A DNA stretch of 64,000 nucleotides from Beaufortia kweichowensis (taxonomy: Eukaryota > Chordata > Actinopteri > Cypriniformes > Gastromyzontidae). The notes below the pieces were generated by a model. The model was not told the DNA's origin. It searched no databases and saw only the letters and a list, made by a program, of their open reading frames with translations. The DNA lies in contig CM032806.1 of NCBI GenBank assembly GCA_019155185.1, forward strand, positions 16,768,883-16,832,882. Reading direction: 5' to 3'. Below, one piece after another: positions 36,801-45,800 of the stretch; position 1 is the first letter of the stretch; the number at the start of each line of letters is the position of its first letter. A program made the translations under genes and the position numbers.

Positions 36801-39800
36801 GAGGGAGTGAGGGAGTGAGTGAGAGGGTGAGGGAGTGAGTGAGTGAGTGAGTGAGTGAGTGAGTGGAGGAGGGAGTGAGTGAGAGAGTGAGGGAGTGAGT
36901 GAGAGAGTGAGTGAGAGAGTGCTGCTTGTAGTCTGTGAGGTGTTGTGGAATGAAGCAGATCTGTCCCATGTTATTCTCTGTGATTCTGCTAGTCATGATG
37001 ATGCATTATATGTAGTCATTGGTATAAGGTGGATCTCGTTGATGGTGGTACAGGAGCTCGGATGGCCTCTGATGTCCTGAGAACCACTGGTGTCAGGGTC
37101 ATCTGAGATTGTCCTGTGGGGCTGAATCCATGACTGACAATCTTTGCAGAGAGCAAATGGAGAGCGTAGCTACTGTTCGATCACTTAATACAGTGGTAAA
37201 TATTCAATTTTATAATGTGGCTACAGTGCAAAGTCATGAGTTATACTATGTGACAGCTTGGCTAAAGAGATGCGTCTTTAATTCAGATTTAAATGTAGAA
37301 AGCGTGTCTGAGCACCGAACATTTTCAAGAAGGCTATTCTATGACTTCTAGAACTCACGATGTGAAAGCCGCCGACCTATAGAACCGCTCTTTGTTTATC
37401 CCTGGTGCTACTAACAGAAGTGAGAATGTAGTGATCTTACCTGAACTGTGCCTGGAGCAGACTTCGTTTAAAACTTTAAAGGTGAACATTCAGTATATTC
37501 AAATCAGTGCGGAGTCCTAATAGGTAGCCAGTGTAGAGGATAAAGGGCTGATATACCGAACGGTCATCTTTCTTGTCCGGTAAGAACCTAGAGCAACTTC
37601 CGATGTTTCTTAGATGGAAAAAGGCAGTTTTAGGCAGTTTTAGCTACCTTACACATCTGATTTGTTATGTTAATAAAAATGCTCTGTCATTTTTGATTGT
37701 ACATCCTTTAAATCTGTAAAGGGTCTATTTTTATTTGTGTATACTTACAATAACAACAAGACGTTGTGCTTTTGTAAAATTAGAAAGCAAAACCAGTACC
37801 TTTCTAAACCTTTTTCAGCAAGACCAGGAGATTTGGATTTCCTTGGGCAGTAGTCTTTTATTGGAGATGTGGAGTCTTCGGATCAGGAGCATACTGGGAC
37901 GCTGCAGTCACTCAAGTCTGATATGAAGTCTAAACTCACCATATATCGACATTTCAAGGGGCAGATCCTTGAAATGGTAACACAACGAAACATTTAGGTG
38001 ACAATAGAAACAATGGACAGAGGGAGAGAGGACGTTTTGAGACATGTGAAAGCGGTGAAAATGTAAGTTATTTCCTCTGTCTTAAGCATGAAAGCATAAA
38101 AATGATGAGCGTTATTGCACTCAACCGTTAATACTCAAAACAACAATGAAGCTTAAAGGACTAGCGTGTTCGTGCTACTCAATCAATTATCACCATTATC
38201 TGAGCAAAAAGCGCACATACATGTCATGAGACACAGTTAAGCATAGCGTTTTCTTGTCAAAATTACATCGCATGCATCCCACTGGCCCTGGCATGCATAA
38301 TTCAGTGTGATAAAAGTGGATCCCATTTTATCACATTTTTGTTGTATAAGCGCCATAATTCAGTGCAGCATCACTGGAACTCCTCCTGTAATGATAGATT
38401 GAAAGATTCATTTACTGTTTTTTTTCTTTCTGTTTTATTAGGTGGAGGCGAGTGAGAAGGCGACATTGCTGTCCACGCTGCAGGATTATCAGAAGCAGCT
38501 CAGAGCAGGCTTTCAGGAGCCTATCCTGAGCAACACGAGAGAAGGTCAGCCGCCCTCACCCAGGACAATCTTAGTGCCATCCCCGCGAAACTCCAGGCTG
38601 GCCAAAGTAAGGCAGTCAGTCCGCTTTAAAGGACAAAAAGGAAAGTTGACAGCCAATTTCAGGACAGTGACTATTATAGAGGTGGACATTGAACGCCCGG
38701 AGATCCTGGAGTGCAAGTACAAGGTAAAGAACACAGTGTTTCTAGCAATCAGTGCTTGAAGATAGAAAGCTGGTGACCTTCTTACATATAGTCTCACTTA
38801 ACATCTCAAAGCTGGCTGCTGAAAAATGAAGAGATCACACGATTTACTTGAATGCACTGTGTGCGGTCTTAAATTAAAGAGATGATCGTTTGAAAACCCA
38901 GGTGGAAAGTGTCAGAGGCAAAGTCAACTGAAGGAGGAGCTGAAAATGCTGAAGAAGTAGCGGAGAGAACCGCCTGCCAGTCGATAACAAGGAGGAGTGG
39001 GCACAGCTGGAAAGCCAGGTAGCATCCCTAAAAGCCAGGTCAATCTTCTAGAGCTACAGCAGGTCGCCACGCCGATCGGCTTTGAACAGTTGGCGCAGTG
39101 ATCGCTTGAGAGAGGCAAGCCGAGAGAAGCCAGCCGGAGGTGGCGGAATCTCAGGGCAGCCTGAACGTAGCACAAGATGAGCTGGCCACCTTCAGCGAGG
39201 AGCTAGCCAACCTGTATCACCACGTCTGCATGTGCAACAACGAAACTCCAAACCGCATCATGCTCGACTACTACCGTGAAGGTAAAACCGGACTCGGCGG
39301 AACGCAAGTGGCGGGTCGAGGCAGTCCCGAAGGTCGCGACCGGCGCTCGCCCATCCTGTTGACCTCAGCGGGCCTGTTCCGCAGCTGACAGTGGCGAGCG
39401 GGGGGCTTAAATCTCCCATCTCTTCCGTTCCGTCTCCGGTGACCGATCCTCGCAAGGAGCCCATGAACGTCTATAACCTGGTGGCCATCATCCGGGACCA
39501 AATCAGGCACCTGCAGCTGGCAGTTGACCGCACAACGGAGCTGTCGCGCCAGCGCGTAGCTTCTCTAGAACTGGGTTTCGGGGCGGATCGAGAGCAGGAA
39601 GCCAGCGTGGAGGAGATTCTCAAGCTCAAATCGCTCCTCAGCACCAAGAGGGAGCAGATAGCCACACTGCGAACCGTCCCTAAAGGCAAAACAAACAGGT
39701 GGCGCGCTGACCCTTTTCTAACCGCCACCGCTGAGAAGTTATAATGTGATAGCGTCTCTGTCGGGTGGAAACCTTGTATGTCCTAAACTGTTTACCCATA

Positions 39801-42800
39801 CACTGACCATGAATCTGCTGTACACATGTGATCTCTGCTTTGTGTGCAGTCCAGTGACAAATCCATACTAATACATAGCTGTCTGATTACTGAGATCACA
39901 TGACTAATTCCAGACTTTTTGTTCCTACAGCGACTACAAGGAACAGGCAGCAATCTGACATGTAGTTTAAAGCTGTTTCTGTTGTTCAGTTGTGTTGTTT
40001 TTGTGCAGTAGTCTCTTTATTGTCTCTGTATTGTTCCAGACCGCTGAGGTGGCGCTGGCCAACTTGAAGAGCAAATATGAAAATGAAAAGGCCATGGTTA
40101 CTGAAACTATGATGAAGCTTCGCAACGAGCTGAAAGCCCTAAAGGAAGACGCCGCCACCTTCTCCTCACTCAGGGCCATGTTTGCCACACGGTATGAAAC
40201 TCACATTCTCACATTCTTACAGCTCTACACGAGCATTCATTCTGCACATTGATGTGTAACTGATAGCTCATGGTGGTCAAGTCTTGACATGAAAACATCA
40301 GCTACCTGTTGCTCAAATCTAAAAATGAATAAAAAGACCTGTGCTGGAACCCGAAAACGATGGAAAAAAGGATTTATATTTTGCCATCAGGAAGTGCATG
40401 CGAAAGGTTTTCTAGATCCTAATAAAAACATAAAAAAGAAAGTGTTTGTATTTCAGCGAGAGATGAAGCTGTGAGGAGCAGCTGTGCTCTTTCTCTCCTC
40501 TCACCAACATGTTAATGAGGGCAGATTCGGGACTGAATGCCAGTGTCTGAGCTTCAGCGCCACCGTGTAGCTCTTCTGTGTATTAACTGCGGGTCCGGGC
40601 CTGTGACTTAAAGATCAGATCTGATTGGACGGCGTGTTTATTTGCAGAGCGATGACACACTGGAGTAATTTTTTTTTATTGCGCACAGTGTGAAGGGCTT
40701 CATAGGAACCTATTGTTTTTAATCCTGCGCTTCATCGCGTCTCGCACACGCGTTGTAGACATTCAAGGCTTAACCCAAATCTAGGGGTCATGGTCTCCCA
40801 AGAAGTCTTTTTCCCTAGAACTATTAGTATAAGTATTCTCTGTATTATCATTCTGAAACCGTAACATAACAAATTTTGACAGTGATATTTTTACTTCTCT
40901 TTACCTAAAAATAGGCTAAACATGTCTGCAGTAAGCTGCTGTTTGCTCGCGGATTGATTTTTAATAACGTCAACGCGAAACTTTCAATTGGCTATACTTT
41001 TCGGGCTATTGAGAAAACATTCAGAAGCTACACCCCCGCCCGCTCCGCCTCTGACGGCTCAGTGTGAAAGGGCCTTTTGGAGCATTTCTGCTTTTCTCTG
41101 AGAGATTAGTAAACCTGTTGACACATCGCTGCTTACTAAAATCAAAAGATGTTTGTGTCGTGATCATTAAGCACATGTCCACCCAAACATCTACTTACAC
41201 ATGACAGTGATCAAAATCATCTTATCTTTGAAAGAAACCGGCGGAGTTGAACAGAGCTTTAAAGTAGAAATGAAGCAGTGTATAATGTTTCCATCATAGT
41301 AAACTATAGTAAACTGGTGTCCACTATAATAAAATAACACGATTAATGTAACCGTTTTGATGTTTTGTTATTGCCCTGACCCTAAGCAAGGGCACAATAC
41401 CAGTGCGCGTGACATCTCAGGGTTGGTTTGCTTCTTTGGCCACTGAAGTAATAGAAGCATTTCGTTACGTTTTGAAATGGAGGAAGATAAACTGTTGAGC
41501 GTAATAAGTCCAATGCTTATGAATTCATGAACGCGCTGGTTAATAGTGAAGAGCGGATGAGAAACACTATGTGTAACCTTGTAAAGGTTAAGTTAAGATT
41601 CTTAAATTTAGATAAATGTTTTATCATTCTATTCAACTCACTATTATTATTGGACTTGTACACCAAGGTTCTCAATGTCGCACAGGGTCTCTGCAGACCG
41701 GCCGTAAAGGGCCCACCATCACAAATCCCCGCACTCATATAACCAGAGGTTGTGGCTAAAGCAGCAATTTAACAATGTAGCTCCCGCTTTACTATTGTTA
41801 AAGGTACCCATGTAGCCCCATACAATCACCTATATAATGCAAATTTGCATAACAACTTAGTTAAAGTTAAGTAATTTAGATAACCAGAGGTTATGGCTAA
41901 AGCAATTCTAACAATGTAGCTTACTATTATTAAAGGTACCCATGTAGCCCCATACAATGAAACTCTTCTCTGCTAAAACAGAGGGATACACAAAACTCTT
42001 TCTCTGACTAAACAGAGGATACACAAAAACTCTCTTCTGACTAAACAGAGGGATACACAAAAACTCTTCTCTGACTAAACAGAGAGGATACACAAAACTC
42101 TTCTCTGCCTAAACAGAGGTGGATACACAAAACTCTTCTCTGCCATTTCTAAACAGAGGATACACAAAAACTCTTTCTCTGACTAAACAGAGGATACACA
42201 AAACTCTTCTCTGACTAAACAGAGGATACACAAAACTCTTCTCTGACTAAACAGAGGATACACAAAACTCTTCTCTGACTAAACAGAGGATACACAAACC
42301 TCTTCTCTGACTAAACAGAGGATACACAAAACTTTTCTCTGACTAAACAGAGGATACACAAAACTCTTCTCTGACTAAACAGAGGATACACAAAACTCTT
42401 CTCTCACTAAACAGAGGATACACAAAACTCTTCTCTGACTAAACAGAGGATGCAAAACTCTTTCCTCTGACTAAAACAGAGGATACACAAAACTCTTCTC
42501 TGATTAAACAGAGGATACACAAAACTCTTCTCTGACTAAACAGAGGGATACACAAAACTCTTCTCTAACTAAACAGAGGATACACAAAACTCTTTTCTCT
42601 GCCTAAACAGAGGATACACAAAACTCTTTCTCTGACTAAACAGAGGGATACATTAAAAACTCTTCTCTGCTAAAACAGAGAGGATATACAAAACTCTTCC
42701 TCTGATTAAACAGAGGATACACAAAACTCTTCTCTGCCTTTAAAAAAAAAAAAAACAGAGGATACACAAAACTCTTTCTCTGACTAAACAGAGGATACAC

Positions 42801-45800
42801 AAAACTCTTCTCTGACTAAACAGAGGATACACCAAAACTTTTCTCTGACTAAGCAGAGGATACACAAAACTTTTCTCTGACTAAACAGAGGATACACAAA
42901 ACTCTTCTCTGACTAAACAGAGGATACACAAAACTTTTCTCTGACTAAAACAGAGGGATACACAAAACTCTTTCTCTGACTAAACAGAGGGATACATTAA
43001 AAACTTTTCTCTGACTAAGCAGAGGATACACAAAACTCTTTCTCTGACTAAACAGAGGATACACAAAACTTTTTCTCTGACTAAGCAGAGGGATACACAA
43101 AACTCTTTTCTGACTAAACAGAGGGATACACAAAACTCTTCTCTGACTAAACAGAGGATACACAAAACTTTTCTCTGACTAAACAGAGGGATACACAAAC
43201 TCTTCTCTGACTAAACAGAGGATACACAAACTCTTCTCTGACTAAACAGAGGATACACAAAACTTTTCTCTGACTAAGCAGAGGATACACAAAACTCTTC
43301 TCTGACTAAACAGAGGATACACAAAACTCTTCTCTGACTAAACAGAGGATACACAAAACTTTTCTCTGACTAAACAGAGGATACACAAACTCTTCTCTGA
43401 CTAAACAGAGGATACACAAAACTCTTCTCTGACTAAACAGAGGATACACAAACTCTCTTCTGACTAAACAGAGGATACACAAAACTCTTCTCTGATCTAA
43501 ACAGAGGATACACAAAACTCTTCTCTGACTAAACAGAGGATACACAAAACTCTTCTCTGCCTAAACAGAGGATACACAAAACTCTTCTCTCTGACTAAAC
43601 AGAGGATACACAAAACTCTTCTCTGACTAAACAGAGGATACACAAAACTCTTCTCTGCCTAAACAGAGGATACACAAACTCTTCTCTCTGACTAAACAGA
43701 GGATACACAAAAAACTCTTCTCTGACTAAACAGAGATTCACACAAAACTCTTCTCTGCCTAAACAGAGGATACACAAAACTCTTCTCTGACTAAACAGAG
43801 GATACACAAAACTCTTCTCTCTCTCTCTGACTAAACAGAGGATACACAAAACTCTTCTCTGACTAAACAGAGGATACACAAAACTCTTTCTCTGCCTAAA
43901 CAGAGGATACACAAAACTCTTCTCTGACTAAACAGAGGATACACAAAACTCTTCTCTGACTAAACAGAGGATACACAAAACTCTTTCTCTGCCTAAACAG
44001 AGGATACATTAAAACTCTTCTCTGCCTAAACAGAGGATACACAAAACTCTTTCTCTGACTAAACAGAGGATACACAAAACTCTTCTCTGACTAAACAGAG
44101 GATACACAAAACTCTTTCTCTGCCTAAACAGAGGATACACAAAACTCTTCTCTGACTAAACAGAGGATACACAAAACTCTCTTCTCTGACTAAACACAGG
44201 ATACACAAACTCTTTCTCTGACTAAACAGAGGATACACAAAACTCTTCTCTGACCTAAACAGAGGATACACAAAACTCTTCTCTGACTAAACAGAGGATA
44301 CACAAAACTCTTCTCTGACTCAAACAGAGGATACATTGAAAACTTTTCTCTGACTAAGCAGAGGATACACAAAACTTTCTCTCTGACTAAACAGAGGATA
44401 CACAAAACTCTTCTCTGACTAAACAGAGGATACACAAAACTCTTCTCTGCCTAAACAGAGGATACACAAAACTCTTCTCTGACTAAACAGAGGATACACA
44501 AAAACTCTTCTCTGACTAAACAGAGGATACACAAAACTCTTTCTCTGACTAAACAGAGGATACACAAAACTCTTTCTCTGCCTAAACAGAGGATACACAA
44601 AACTCTTCTCTGACTAAACAGAGGATACACAAACTCTTCTCTGACTAAACAGAGGATACACAAAACTCTTTCTCTGACTAAACAGAGGATACACAAAACT
44701 CTTCTCTGACTAAACAGAGGATACACAAACTCTTTCTCTGACTAAACAGAGGATACACAAAACTCTTCTCTGCCTAAACAGAGGATACACAAAACTCTTC
44801 TCTGACTAAACAGAGGATACACAAAAACTCTTCTCTGCCTAAACAGAGGATACACAAAACTCTTTCTCTGACTAAACAGAGGGATACACAAACTCTCTCT
44901 CTGACTAAAACAGAGGATACACAAAACTCTTTCTCTGCCTAAACAGAGGATACACAAAACTCTTTCTCTGACTAAACAGAGGATACACAAAACTCTTCTC
45001 TGACTAAACAGAGGATACACAAAACTCTTCTCTGACTAAACAGAGGATACACAAAACTCTTCTCTCTGACTAAAACAGAGGATACACAAAACTTTTCTCT
45101 GACTAAACAGAGGGATACACAAAACTCTTTCTCTGACTAAACAGAGGATACACAAAACTCTTCTCTGACTAAACAGAGGATACACAAAACTCTTCTCTCT
45201 GACTAAACAGAGGGATACACAAAACTCTTCTCTGACTAAACAGAGGATACACAAAACTCTTCTCTGACTAAACAGAGGATACACAAAACTCTTTCTCTGA
45301 CTAAACAGAGGATACACAAAGGCTCTTTCTCTGACTAAACAGAGGATACACAAAACTCTTCTCTGACTAAACAGAGGATACACAAAACTCTTCTCTGCCT
45401 AAACAGAGGATACACAAAAATCCGACTGCATAACAACTTAATGATTTCAATATACTTAACCCTGGTCGTAGATTATGGGTAACACGGATGCATCATAGTC
45501 TACTAAGCCAATAATTCAGAGTATTTAGAATAGATACAAACATAACAATTTATTAAACAGGTAAACTCCACAGCAATGATTCAATATCTAATTCAAAACA
45601 ATTTAGTAAAGTGATCAATTCATGTGAAACAGTCAATAATGCAGAAATGAGAGAATTTAGAAATGTTTACCTGACAATCAAAACTACGCGACAGCGATTG
45701 CAATGCGGGAGATCCGCTTACAGACTCCGACTATAAGAACTACACAATAGGATTGTGCGGAGATCCGCTTACAGACTCCGACTATAAGAACTACACATAG

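Larger units (their letters stand above)
35240..38441. other. bicd2 intron 5: minisatellite, LINE and LTR-like pieces
   Basis: Holds a ~1-kb purine-rich array (35885-36920), an L2-like LINE piece and an LTR-like segment listed separately. The remainder (35240-35880, 38040-38440) is AT-rich with nothing recognised. Confidence 0.6.

Noticed and set aside
35740..36996. 418-codon Ser/Pro/His-rich frame on the minus strand
   Set aside because: It arises from the GAGT/GGGA purine array in bicd2 intron 5.
42945..45383. Leu/Cys/Val/Arg-rich frames (minus)
   Set aside because: They are translations of the 32-bp minisatellite and are interrupted wherever unit length changes.
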